Shown here: positions 1-39,665 of the stretch, in pieces
Layout of the letters: every line of letters starts with the position of its first letter
Numbering within the stretch: position 1 is the first letter of the stretch
From: Chrysopilus asiliformis
Taxonomy: Eukaryota > Arthropoda > Insecta > Diptera > Rhagionidae
NCBI GenBank assembly: GCA_964034945.1
Contig: OZ035962.1
Coordinates: 67,284,274 to 67,348,273 of the forward strand
Reading direction: 5' to 3'
DNA length: 64,000 nt
The notes under the pieces: model-generated
The model's input: only the letters and a program-made list of their open reading frames with translations
The model's database searches: none
What the model was told of the DNA's origin: nothing
Program-made: the position numbers and the translations under genes

Positions 1-112
1 GCACCCGAATTATAAAATTAATACTTATGGGACAAAATTATTCTCGAGCGTAGATATGAAAAGTATACAAAAATCTTAATATAAGATTTATTAAAATCAT
101 AAATTTTATTAG

Positions 113-1350
<1,238 letters not shown>

Positions 1351-1478
1351 TTTAGGATAATTTAGGAAATATTGAAGTCAGTAGTTAGACATAAGATGTG
1401 GAATTATCTTCATAATATTTACAATTTCTCTCATAAAATCGTGTCATTTCATTTAATTAGTTTTATAAGCTAAGAAAC

Positions 1479-1484
1479 AATAAA
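1479..1484 (+). promoter_or_regulatory. Polyadenylation signal of ABC copy A
   Basis: AATAAA lies 129 bases after the stop codon in an A-rich stretch. The same signal sits at the matching place in copy B. Confidence 0.6.
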
Positions 1485-1692
1485 AAAATTAAATTGTTCT
1501 TTTTTGTTATGTCCATAAAACGCTAATTTTTGGCATTTCGAATATCTCGTCTCCTCTCCGCTCCACTACCTCTTTATAACAAACGACATCCCACTTGATA
1601 TATTTGGAGAAAAAACAATTTCTTGAATATCCACCTCCATCTCCACCCAAAAAGCAGTTTCTGCTACTCCAATTTTTATCGACCCTTTAAAT

Positions 1693-1903
1693 CAGTGGTT
1701 TCCAAACTTTATTTTACCACGGCTCCCTTAAAAATATTTGATCATATGGCGCCTCTCTTCCATAGGGTAGCATCAGCAGCATAGAAGTTAATATGTACCT
1801 ATATGTTACGTATTGTATTAGCTGCACGTGCACTTTTTTTTGTCAATACTGGCTAATATTCGCGCCTCCCCTTAGACTAGTCCTCCCAGTTTGGAAAACG
1901 CTG
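1693..1903. mobile_element. hAT-type MITE, 211 bp, with empty site in paralogue
   Basis: The ends are imperfect inverted repeats: CAGTGGTTTCCAAACT on the left and, read inward, CAGCGTTTTCCAAACT on the right. Eight-base flanks CTTTAAAT (1685-1692) and CTTTAGAT (1904-1911) are a target duplication with one change. The duplicated region behind copy B near 36510-36530 reads straight through with a single CTTTAGAT, which is the unoccupied site. There is no coding capacity. CAG-start TIRs and 8-bp duplications are the hAT pattern. Confidence 0.85.
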
Positions 1904-2299
1904 CTTTAGATTCTTAAATCCTATGCCTATAACTAAAATTTCGTGTGGGGAGAAATTTTTTTAAAAACATTTTTGGACAATTTTTTCTGTACAAGCTTCT
2001 TACTTGCTTCCAAAAGAAGAAGTTGGGAAGCATACCTTTTACCAAGAGAATTTCTATAGAAACAAAAATTCTAGTGATCGAGTAAACAATTGAATTCAAA
2101 AACTGTCAAAAATATTCAGTTGCAAAAAATGATAAGTGGCGACAAGTGAATTGCGAATTTCGGCGAATTTTCAAGGGTCAAAACAATATTTTGGAAATAT
2201 TAAGGGGTAAGTAAACAAATGTTACATTTATTTGTGTTGAGAGGGGTGTAGGAACGATCCGATTTGACCGGTCTGAAAACTTAGTCTTAAAATGTTTTA

Positions 2300-3120
2300 A
2301 TCAATTCGTTCGAAAATTATTGTCCACCCACCAATATGCCCTATTATCTCATCCTTCAGCTATTGATATGTTGTTGGCTTGTTGGCATAGACCTTACTCT
2401 TGAGATAATCCAAAAAGGAAGAAGTCATAAGACGTCAAATTGCACGATCATGGTGGCCAATTGACCTCGCTGTTTCGAGAGATGATGCAACCGGGCAACT
2501 TCTCATTCGATAAAACCATTGTTGCATTGGCTGTATGGCATGTGGCGCCATCCTGTTGAAACCACAAATCATCGATAAACATGGCATCCAATTCAGGCCA
2601 TAAAAAGTGTGCAAAAAATGCACACCAAACAGCGACCTTTTGTGGATGCATCGGCTTTTCAACAATCGTCCTTGGATGTTCATCAGCCCAAATGCGACAA
2701 TTCTGCTTATTAACGAAGCTACTGAGATGAAAATAAGCTTCATCACTGAACGTCCATTTTGTAATCGAACGCCCATTTTCGTACTAGGTTTCAATAACTT
2801 TCCAGACAAACATTTTTGCATATTGGTCCTCTAAAATACCTGAAAGATCGCCATGGTCCAGGTCAGTGACGGTTCGACCATTCACCCTAAAATCGCCCTA
2901 TTTTGGCGAACCTTAACCACTACCAATTATCGGAGTGTAACCTAATCGAGAAAATTGAGACCTCCGGCTCCAGGATATCACTATGCAGACGGTGGTGAAA
3001 TCACCAACCACAAGGCAAATGATTTTACCAAGCTTTTGGTTCGTCAAACATAAGCTAAAAGGACGTTGATTTACTGACCATGCTATTGTTGAAATCACTG
3101 GCCCTTTGGAAAGATAAATC
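2300..3120 (-). pseudogene. Mariner/Tc1-superfamily transposase remnant (copy behind ABC copy A)
   Basis: Read on the minus strand, several frames together spell a mariner-type catalytic domain: [35 protein letters not shown] and VNWPPRS, followed by a run ending DFFLWG. The first two catalytic aspartates (FSDEA, FQQDGA) are visible. The third, normally in a PDL motif, reads CNL, so Asp is replaced by Asn. Frameshifts and stops break it and the N-terminal DNA-binding part is not recognisable. The same remnant lies behind copy B, so it was in place before the ABC duplication. Confidence 0.8.
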
Positions 3121-3568
3121 ATCGTCCTTTTAGTTTATATTTCACCAAATTCGTTGTGAAAAAACTTTTCAGGAGAAACTTTATGCGTTGGAAATTATTC
3201 AAAATTATCAGTTTCAAGAACTGATTTAATTTAATCACAGCCACTAACTTAAGAATATCAACATTTTTCTTAATATGTTTTTCAACTGGTAAGTTTATTA
3301 ATTTTGTCTTTCTTAATAAAATTATAACTAATAATATCAATTGCTTTTGTAATACTTGTGTACAAATCACTTAACTGCGAATCAAAGATAAATTCAATAA
3401 AATATTATGCTTGAAACATGTTTGTATTAAATTATATTTGGTGTTTGTAATTTTATAGTGCTAAAAAAAGTTTCTTTAAATAGCATTAGGTTCACAATAT
3501 GAATAAATTTTTGTTTATCAAAACCTTTTACACAAAAATTTATATTTCATACCAAATGTTGATAAAAA

Positions 3569-4126
3569 CATAACAAAAGCTATAATTGCCAATCTGGCAA
3601 TTATTGAAAACCCGTATGGTGATATTCGTATCAAAATTCGAACAGTTGTACCAAAATTTCACTTTGAGTCAAACTTTCCAACAAGATTTTTTTTTAATTT
3701 ATTCCAATCAGATTTTGATGTATGGGAGTTTTATGTAGAATCATATCCTAAATAACTTTTGTTCTCGCACTTTTTTTTGATAAGATGCACAGTTTTTGAG
3801 ATATTCACAAAAAACATTTTCGTTCGTATGGGGGGTACCCCCCCTAATGGTCCATTTTTGTCCATGAACGAACTTAGCCTCGCATTTTACGAAAAACGAA
3901 TCTGCGTAAAATTTCAAGTCTCTAGCTCAATCCGCGCGCCTGCAATCCACGCCACAGACAGACGCACGGACAGACGGACAGACGGACGGACATGCAAAAA
4001 TTAATTTTCTTTATCATTTTAAACATACTGGTGTAATTCATTTTTGTGTGTGATGACGTGATCTTGGCGTTACAAACGGTAAGGCAAAGTAAATATACCC
4101 TTTGGTTTCACCATACGGGTATAAAA
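3569..4126 (-). mobile_element. DINE-1/Helentron-like interspersed element, family H1
   Basis: H1 copies share five parts. One end carries ACCCGTATGGTGA, whose inverse TCACCATACGGGT recurs near the other end. A CCGT/CTGT-type microsatellite lies inside. A hairpin AATTGCCA-atc-TGGCAATT follows, then ATAGCTTTTGTTATGT. This copy is inverted and complete. Subterminal inverted repeats, an internal microsatellite and a terminal hairpin are the layout of DINE-1/HINE elements (non-autonomous Helentrons). An open frame across the copy is also seen in the 13.8-kb copy but shows no known domain. Confidence 0.65.
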
Positions 4127-4127
4127 A

Positions 4128-4660
4128 TACTAGCTTGCAAGAACCCGGCGTTGCCCGGGTAGTAATAAATTTTTGAATATGAAAAAATCCTTTTTTTTCA
4201 AAAGTATTTTGATGAATAGAAAAATTATGCAATAATTATATTTCAAATAATTTTTTGTTCGTGCTTTCAAGAAAGTTGCAAATATTTTTTCCATCTGCTT
4301 GGAAGAAAGTGAATAGAGCGAATTCCCTTATCGCCAGACACTTAAGATTTTTGCATTTATGTTGTAACATGTGTTGAACAACCATAAAATAGTTTCAGAG
4401 ATAGCTGAGGAGGGGATTGGTCGAAAATTTACTTTGACAGATAACCTATCCGACACTAAAAATCTTATAAAAATCCGTTCCGTAGTTTAGGAGATAGCAG
4501 GAGAGGGGACTTGTACCATGTAGAGCGGAGTAGTTTGAGTGGTTGAAAATTTCTTTTATGATTGACCTGCCCAACACTGAAAACCGTATTCAAATCCCTT
4601 CAGTGGTTCAGAAGATAACAGGCGAGGGGGTGAAAGGGGAGCCGATACCGCAACCACACC
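4128..4660. repeat. Interspersed repeat with two diverged internal units
   Basis: Starts next to H1 with a GC-rich CCCGGCGTTGCCCGGG segment. It carries two diverged units near 4440-4515 and 4560-4630, each with a GACACT/AACACTGAAAA core and a GTTTAGGAGATAGCAGG-like tail. No coding potential is recognised. Confidence 0.45.
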
Positions 4661-4794
4661 TAACTATAGACCGTGGTTTATACGTTACTCCATCTCACAA
4701 ATCAAAAAAATGTATAATCCAATCTCACAAATCAAAAAAAAAACGCTCTCACAACCCAATAAGTTTGTTCCTGCACTCCAGATTACGGACCTCC

Positions 4795-5100
4795 ACACTA
4801 TATGAGAATCATAATGAAGTATATTAGATTTAGTTGTAATGTATCAAACCAATCGCTGGACACAAAAATGAACTACACCAGGGTGTTTAGGATGACAAAA
4901 GATTTTGATTTTGGCATGTCCGACCGTCTGTCTGTCTGTCCGTCTGTCTCTCTGTCGTCTGTCTGTCTATATGTCCGCGAATATCATAACTTGCGGAAAG
5001 ATTGAGCTAGAGATTTGAAATATTTACAGTGAATCATTTTCTCAAAAACAGTGCATCTTATCGATTTAGAATATGATTTTATACAACTTATCTATCCAGT
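4795..5100 (+). mobile_element. DINE-1/Helentron-like interspersed element, family H2
   Basis: Begins with an ACTATATGAGAATCAT-type end, then shares 'ACTACACCAGGGTGTTTAGGATGACAAAAGAT'-like text (not quoted in full) with copies near 20655 and 22745. A TCTG/TCCG microsatellite follows at about 4919-4973. Layout parallels H1 and parts of the text are related to it. Confidence 0.5.
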
Positions 5101-5215
5101 GGCACCACTCCTACCTCCCTCTCCCATACAAATAGATTTTTTTTAAATAAACGAAATGGTCGGTGACAAAATACCTTATTTAAATTCGTGCTTCACAAAA
5201 TGAATAATTTAAATT

Positions 5216-5690
5216 ATTAAATCGCACAAAAACAGTGGATGAATAAAGGAAATTTGTGTTGACGCAAGTCCAGATTCGATGTGCCGCTAACCTCACACAC
5301 AAAATTCAACATCAATCCATTTAATTTCACTTGGTCACTGAGTAAATTCCTTGATTCACTTCGTTGATCACAAAATAAAATACTTTCGACGATTTAAAAG
5401 TGGGAAAATAGCGATAAATTGCGCACTATATCGATAAACAACCGCTTCGCATCGATCATCAATGAGGTAGGAGCGAATATATTTCTCAGCTGTCAAATGT
5501 GAGTCTGAGCGCGTAACGCCGTCTGTTGGCGATAACATTATCGTGAGGGACAAAATTATCCGTTTTTCAGTTCCAAATACAATATTTTCTCCTTCCATAC
5601 CATAATCCCATAAAATATGCAAATTTCAATTTTTCTTATATTCCCGCTTTTCCCCAAAATTTTTCTCGACTTTCCCAACAAAACGAAAAA
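5216..5690 (-). repeat. Interspersed repeat with an 84-codon open frame (family O84, copy 1)
   Basis: This segment is repeated in opposite orientation at 60520-60990. Both hold an 84-codon frame (5368-5622 here) with the same translation, starting [11 protein letters not shown] and ending RRKYFIL. No domain is recognised. The flanks of the frame are also conserved, so identity probably reflects recent copying rather than selection on the protein. A TATCGATA site lies inside. Confidence 0.6.
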
Positions 5691-7064
5691 AGAATCGGGA
5701 TTTTTGATTTGGAATTACTGAAAGTGCAAACCAGAAAACCGCTGTCACCAGCAACCCTTGAAAGTATGCAATTTCGGTTTTTCAATATTTTCCGATTTTT
5801 CCGGTGGAAATTTCCAATTATCGGCTCCGTAGTGTTTTTACCTGGTTCAATACTAATCCAACAAAGAAATCCCCATGCAAATTGGATTATATTCAGCCGA
5901 GTTATGGATAGTCTTACTGACCACGATTCATTTTTATATATATAGATTGTGTCCTTACCAGGATTGCTAATCATTTCTTTAATCCTTGTCTGAAGATAGG
6001 TTGATGATTTACAAAAGAAGTATAGTGGGAGATGAGTTCAATTTTTTAACAAATGCGTGGAATGGTGCGAAACTTTCTTAACAAACTGTATTTCAAGTAT
6101 GTATATGGCATAAAATGAAATTGTACATGTAAAATGAGATTTTTCACCAAAAAGAATCTTGGGAGAAAAAAAAACAACAGACAAACAAATATTAATTCTT
6201 TAATTTTAGAGTGGACTTATCCCACCCTGCCCATTGAGACTAGCCGCCACTGATAACTTATTTCCTACTATTTCCTGAACCGATAGAGCGATTTTCGTCA
6301 AGCTTTTATCAATGTGTTGCAGTTTGGTGCAAGACCAAAGGTAAAAAAAAAGATAAAAAAATACTGAAAACCCGGTTTTTTAGAATTTCAAATGAAGTTA
6401 GGCTTTTTTTTGTACGTTTCAATCTAAAAAGGAAGCGAGATTTTTACGATAAGTTTTTCCTCCGCCCCCAGTTGTCATCAGCATTTTTCAAAACCATATC
6501 ATGGTAAATAAAGTGACGAAACTTCAAACCAATTTTTAATCATTTTCCCAAAATTAGTCTGACAAGTAATAGTCGTCTCCAACCAAATTGCTCTCGAATC
6601 CAAAGTGACACTTTGGTCGACTATTGTCGCTAGATTCGACTATCAGAATAGCCTGAGCCGATTCGCGAGACATTTGTGTCGTTTCAGTCAAGAAGTCTAT
6701 CAGAATCACCATGAAAGATCAGATATTGCATCTTGTGCCATTTTACACTCAATAATACTGCTTCTATTTGACCGGATCTCTTGAATTTTCGTTAGTTAGA
6801 ACCTCCTAGGAATATGAAATAAACCTCGCGAAAACGGGCGTATTTTTTTGTGATTTTCTCGATGTTTGAATACAGGAGGCGGAAAGGAGTGATGTTATTG
6901 AATGTTATTGAACATAATGTTATTGAAGACAGATTTTGAGTACTTTCGGTCTATATAAACTTTTTGATAAAATGAACCGTTTTCGAAAAAATCTCAAAAC
7001 CTGAGATTAGCACGATTTGACATTAATTGGGTTGGAAGTAATTTTTGTCTTTCATCATATCATT
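5691..7064. other. Intergenic, nothing recognised
   Basis: AT-rich sequence with homopolymer runs. No exon with plausible splice sites and no family motif was found on either strand. Confidence 0.4.
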
Positions 7065-7320
7065 CTAATAAATAAAGATGAGTTGGTGTGTGTCTGTTCT
7101 TCTTTTACGGTTAAACCGATTGACCTGAAATTTGGTTTGGATGTTCGCTGTAGCCCTGGTTCCAATGTATGCCGATTGAAAAAAAGTCCGAGGGGTGGGG
7201 AGTAAGAGTAGGTGCTAAAGTGAATCTGAAGCTTGGTTTTTCCTAAATATCACTCGTTCGCGGTAAATCTATCGAGCCGATTGGCCTGAAATTCGGCATA
7301 GATGCTCGCTGGGGGTCCAG
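7065..7320 (-). repeat. Diverged short copy of the 163-bp satellite family
   Basis: On the minus strand this reads like the end of the 46.6-49.4 kb array: AAATTTCAGGTCAATCGG, a GTAAAAGAAGAACAGAC segment, then ACACCAACTCATCTTTAT. A second diverged unit lies at 7250-7320. Shows that the satellite unit derives from a dispersed element. Confidence 0.6.
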
Positions 7321-8395
7321 CTCTAAAAGGGGAAATACACGAAGCGACGGTTGGTCCAACCTGAGTTGTCCCGATGTTGGGCTTACGGTTGCGTGCAGCG
7401 AACACACGATGCGATTTGCTTCCGACTTGCTTGCGATCAGATTCTTTAACCATGCAACCGCAAGTTTTTACTTTTGAGCATCCAACCGCGCGATATCGGC
7501 CCAACCGGTGATTTTTTAACACACACCATGCAACGGTTGTATACATCTGGCAAATCGGACCGATATCGGTACAACAATTGTATTGTGTATTGCGCACTTA
7601 ACAAAGATCCATTGAAGAGTATTGAAGATAAAATTTGCATGTGTTTTGCATTTACGCTTTACTATTCCAAAAAAGAAAATCATGAATTCGTGAATTCATT
7701 CATCGTCATGAATTCGATTAGGAAAATTAGGAAAATGATTGCGTGATTTCTTGTTGTCAAAAGATAACGAAAAGAATTCCGCCGAGTTGTCAAGAAATCA
7801 TTTCGCACATTTTTTTTTTTGCACAGTTTTTATTGAATGAATGATTTTATTGAAACACTGAAATAAATTTATGCAGAGTCACTACATCCCGACTCGGAAA
7901 AAATGTCATATCCACTAAGAGTAAGAAATAATAATAAGATAAGATAATAATATTAAATAGTATTTATTGCTGGCTGATAGAATAATAGCTGTGTTCTCGA
8001 CCTTTCCAAATTTTTTTGTTCCCACACGATTATTGTGAAGTTGGCAGAATTAAGATTAATTCATATTAATCTGGCAATAAATTTTTCTCTGCTTATTGCA
8101 ATTTTAGAGTTTCTTTAGTGAAATAATATCATTCCAAATAACATTTCAGTATTACAAGATATTCATTTTGGCGAGAAAACACATTAGCCTCTCGACCATG
8201 CGCCGCTGGTACCGCGCACATAAAACTTATCCACTCGAGTGAATGTATCACCAGTGAACTTAAGTTTTTTTTCACCTGGAAAATGTATGGATGAGTTACG
8301 TCGAGAACACAGCTAATATCAATTAGATTGTAGTAGGACCAATCAATTTATATCTCCATACGTTTTTTGTGATAAGTTTCCAATTCTAATATGCT
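7321..8395. other. Upstream region of ABC copy B
   Basis: No gene was recognised. A GATAAGATAA stretch lies near 7935-7948. The region 7330-7590 is richer in GC and contains many short inverted words (CGATATCGG twice) but no clear element ends. Confidence 0.35.
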
Positions 8396-8421
8396 ATCTT
8401 ATCTTATCAAGGAATTTCAGT
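8396..8421 (+). promoter_or_regulatory. Candidate core promoter of ABC copy B (GATA pair plus initiator)
   Basis: TCAGTC at 8417-8422 matches the arthropod initiator. Just upstream, CTTATCTTATCA reads on the other strand as two overlapping GATAAG sites. GATA factors drive many gut and excretory genes in insects, which would suit an efflux pump. Translation starts 79 bases downstream. No TATA box was seen. This is inference from motifs only. Confidence 0.35.
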
Positions 8422-8499
8422 CTGTATTTTAATATCGGATACGGTTCAAATGTCTCCAGTTTCATTTTTCTCTTCTTACTTGCTAGTTCTGTTGTAAAT

Positions 8500-35821
<27,322 letters not shown>

Positions 35822-35939
35822 TTTAGGAAACATTGAAGTCAGTAGTTAGACATAAGATGTGGAATTATCTTCATAATATTTACAATTTTCCTCATAAAAT
35901 CGTGTCATTTCATTTAATTAGTTTTATATGCTAAGAAAC

Positions 35940-35945
35940 AATAAA
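35940..35945 (+). promoter_or_regulatory. Polyadenylation signal of ABC copy B
   Basis: AATAAA 119 bases after the stop codon, at the same relative place as in copy A. Confidence 0.6.
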
Positions 35946-36149
35946 AAAAATTAAATTGTTCTTTTTTGTTTATGTCCATAAAACACGAATTTTGTGACAT
36001 TTCGAATACCCCCGTCTCCTCTCCCCTCCACTACCTCTTTATTAACTCTATCTTATTACCACTGTGAAAATTATACCACTGACTTGCGTAAAAACGAATT
36101 GTTCAACAAAAGCGTTTACCTGTTCAACAAAAGATTGTCCAACAAAAGA

Positions 36150-36273
36150 CCTCATTTAGACAGCGGAATCCGCGCGAATACTGCCGCTGGAAACGCGCAG
36201 TTTATATTTCTATGTTCTCTTCGGCGTTCACACAAAAAGTTTGCGCGTATTTCACTGTGTCTAAATGGGGCCT
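36150..36273. mobile_element. Short TIR element, about 125 bp
   Basis: CCTCATTTAGACAGCGGAAT on the left and, inward from the right, CCCCATTTAGACACAGTGAA; both run on into CGCGC[A/G]AA. Present only in copy B's flank. No clear target duplication. Confidence 0.5.
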
Positions 36274-36934
36274 TAAGCCCAAATCAGACTAACGATTACG
36301 ATTACGATTGAAGCTTCTCGACCAATGAGATCAAAGCTTTCAACATGAAAACGTATTTATATTAACTACTGTTTGTGGTAGTGACTTGATATTTCTTTTA
36401 ATCGATTTAGCATTCGAAAAAACGTGACAAATGAAAAAATAATTTCTTGAAGATCTACCTCTCATCCCCACCCAAAAAACCACTTTCCGCCACTCCAATT
36501 TTTATGGACTCTTTAGATTCCTAAATCCTAGGCCAGATGTGACTTTGCCTTTAACCAAAATTACGTGTGGGTTTTTTTAAAACATCTTTTTTGGACAATT
36601 TTTCCTGTACTAATAAGAAAAATATAAGCTTCCTACTCGTTTCCAAAAGAAGAAGTTGGGAAGCATACCTTTTACCAAGAGAACTTCTATAGAAACAAAA
36701 ATTTCTAGTGATCGAGTAAACAATTGAATTCAAAAACTGTCAAAAATATTCAGTTGCAAAAAATGATAAGTGGCGACAAGTGAATTGCGAATTTTGGCGA
36801 ATTTTCAAGGGTCAAAACAATATTTTGGAAATATTAAGTGGTAAGTAAACAAATGTTACATTTATTTGTGTTTAGAGGGGTGTAGGAATGATCCGATTTT
36901 ACCCGTCTGAAAACTTAGTCTTAAAATGTTTTAA

Positions 36935-37740
36935 TCAATTCGTTCAAAAATTACTGTCCACCGACCAATATGTCCTATTATCTCATCCTTCAGCTGTTGA
37001 AATGTTGTTGGCTTGTTGGCATAGACTTTACTCTTGAGATCACCCCAAAGGAAGAAGTCATAAGACGTCAAATTGCACGATCATGGTGGCCAATTGACCT
37101 CGCTGTTTCGAGAGATGATGCAACCGGGCAACTTCTCATTCGATAAAACCATTGTTGCATTGGCTGTATGGCATGTGGCGCCATCCTGTTGAAACCACAA
37201 ATCATCGATAAACATGGCATCCAATTCAGGCCATAAAAAGTGTGCAAAAAATGCACACCAAACAGCGACCTTTTGTGGATGCATCGGCTTTTCAACAATC
37301 GTCCTTGGATGTTCATCAGCCCAAATGCGACAATTCTGCTTATTAACGAAGCTACTGAGATGAAAATAAGCTTCATCACTGAACGTCCATTTTGTAATCG
37401 AACGCCCATTTTCGTACTAGGTTTCAATAACTTTCCAGACAAACATTTTTGCATATTGGTCCTCTAAAATACCTGAAAGATCGCCATGGTCCAGGTCAGT
37501 GACGGTTCGACCATTCACCCTAAAATCGCCCTATTTTGGCGAACCTTAACCACTACCAATTATCGGAGTGTAACCTAATCGAGAAAATTGAGACCTCCGG
37601 CTCCAGGATATCACTATACAGACGATGGTGAAATCACCAACCACAAGGCAAGTGATTTTACCAAGCTTTTAGTTCGCCAAATATAAGCTAAAAAGGCAGT
37701 GATTATGGTATTGTTGAAATCACTGGCCATTTGGAAAGAT
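36935..37740 (-). pseudogene. Mariner/Tc1-superfamily transposase remnant (copy behind ABC copy B)
   Basis: Paralogue of 2300-3120 with the same frames and the same lesions, including CNL for the third catalytic Asp motif. The part translated at 37068-37454 is identical in protein to that at 2435-2821. It was inserted and broken before the ABC segment was duplicated. Confidence 0.8.
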
Positions 37741-38247
37741 AAATCGCAGTCTTTTTAGTTTATATTTCATCCAATTCGGCGTGAAAAAACTTCTCAGTAG
37801 AAACGTTATACGATAGAAATTATTCAAAAATTGTTTGTGTAGAAATATCACACAAAATGCGAAAAAATGGAAATCACGCCCTGAACGCGTTAATATACTC
37901 CCAGAAAAGAGATTTTGCGCGCATTTTTTTGTGCGAATTCACTCACTTCCATCGACCTCAAGTCAGAGTCTTTGAAGAAAATTGATCGCATTAGAATTCT
38001 TAGAAATCGCTCCTTACTACGAAAACTGAAAATCTTTGCTCACAATGTAAAGGGAAAAACAAATATTTTAAGGAAAAATTTAATTGAATTCCTTTACTGT
38101 ACACCAAGGTAACAAACTATTATTGGTGAAAAAAAATACCTACGCCTTTACACTTACTTTGAAAATGTTGTGATCCTGCAGGCGAAATGTTTCGTTGATT
38201 CTTTTGAAAAATACGCGCGCAGTGGTAAGTACTAAAATGTTGCTTTA

Positions 38248-38897
38248 TACTATGTTCACACTGACGCAAAATCACGTAATTTTGCGAAATGATTTAGATC
38301 TTAAACCAAAGTGTTCACACAGAGATTAAGGTAATTTTGCTTGACATTTCAACTACAGGATTGCTATGAATTTTAGTGTAGGATTGCTATGAATTTTAGT
38401 AATATGATGAATAATACAATTCAAAACATCGATCAAATATGTGCAAACAGAATTAGACACTTTAGACTAAAATGGAAATTATCTCTAATGAAAATAAACA
38501 ATTATTTTCCATTTCATATCTAATCGCATCAAAAACAGCAAGATTTCGTTCAAAATTACGAGCAAGATTTCGTTCAAAATTACGCGTAGGTTGTTTACTA
38601 ATATATCCTCTTCGCGTGCGGAACACGGCTTCTTTTTCTTATATTTCCGTTTTTCCAATCCAGCACAAATGTCAAAACTTCTCAAAACTGATGTACTGAA
38701 GAGAGCTGAATAAGTGATGCAGGGTTGTATTCATTGTTTTTGCTTGATTTCGTTCCTAATTTTGTGGAAATTGCATACTTTTAGTGATTTTGAAAACAGG
38801 TTAATGTACTGGAAATCTCGTGATTTCGAGCAAGATTTCGTTCAAAATTACGAAAATCTTCAAAATTACGTGATTTTGCGTCAGTGTGAACTTAGTA
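38248..38897. mobile_element. PIF/Harbinger-type MITE, 650 bp, only in copy B flank
   Basis: Inverted ends of about 36 bp with one mismatch: TACTATGTTCACACTGACGC and, inward from the right, TACTAAGTTCACACTGACGC, both continuing AAAATCACGTAATTTTG. TTA at 38245-38247 and TTA at 38898-38900 are the target duplication. It sits in a stretch of about 1.3 kb (37825-39110) missing from the matching place near 3205 in copy A. CAAGATTTCGTTCAAAATTA is repeated three times inside. No protein recognised. Confidence 0.82.
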
Positions 38898-39412
38898 TTA
38901 GAAATAACGATATAATATTACATATAAAAACAAAATAGTTGTGTGACTGCAACTTTATTAAATATAATGTATTTATAACGTTTTTGTCTATGTTAAATAA
39001 TAGAAACATATTTTCACCTTTTAATACTTTCATCTTATACTTCCAAGCAATCAATATTTTGTAATCTTTATGAAAATTGCTTCATATTAATATTGCCTCA
39101 CATAATTCATTATCAGTTTCAAGAACTGATTTAATTTAATCACAGCCACTAACTTAAGAATATCAACATTTTTCTTAATATGTTTTTCAACTGGTAAGTT
39201 TTTTAAATTTTGTCTTTCTTAATAAAATTATAACTAATAATTGTTAGATATCAATTGCTTCTGTAATACTTGTACAAATCACTTAACTGCGAATCAAAGA
39301 TAAATTCAATAAAATTTTATGCTTGAAACATGTTTGTATTAAATTATATTTGGTGTTTGTAATTTTATAGTGTTAAACAAAGTTTCTTTAAATAGCATTA
39401 GATTCACAATAT

Positions 39413-39633
39413 GAATAAATTTTTGTTTATCAAAACCTTTTACACCAAAATTGTATCAACTCGCATGTTTTTATCAACATTTGGTATGAAATGTAAAAAT
39501 TTGATAAATGTTTGATGTAAATTTTGTAAAAAAAAAAATGGTGTTGTTTTGACATTTTACACCAAATATTGAAAAAAAAAATCCGAGTTGATATAAATTT
39601 TGTATAAACATTTTAATAAACAAAAATTTATTC
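39413..39633. repeat. Palindromic repeat (MITE-like)
   Basis: GAATAAATTTTTGTTTATCA at the left is inverted as AATAAACAAAAATTTATTC at the right. The words TTTACACCAAA and TCAACTCG/CGAGTTGA are also mirrored inside. In copy A only the left half is present, followed directly by an H1 copy. Confidence 0.55.
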
Positions 39634-39665
39634 ATATAAATCTTTAATTTTTTTACCGTGTAGGT

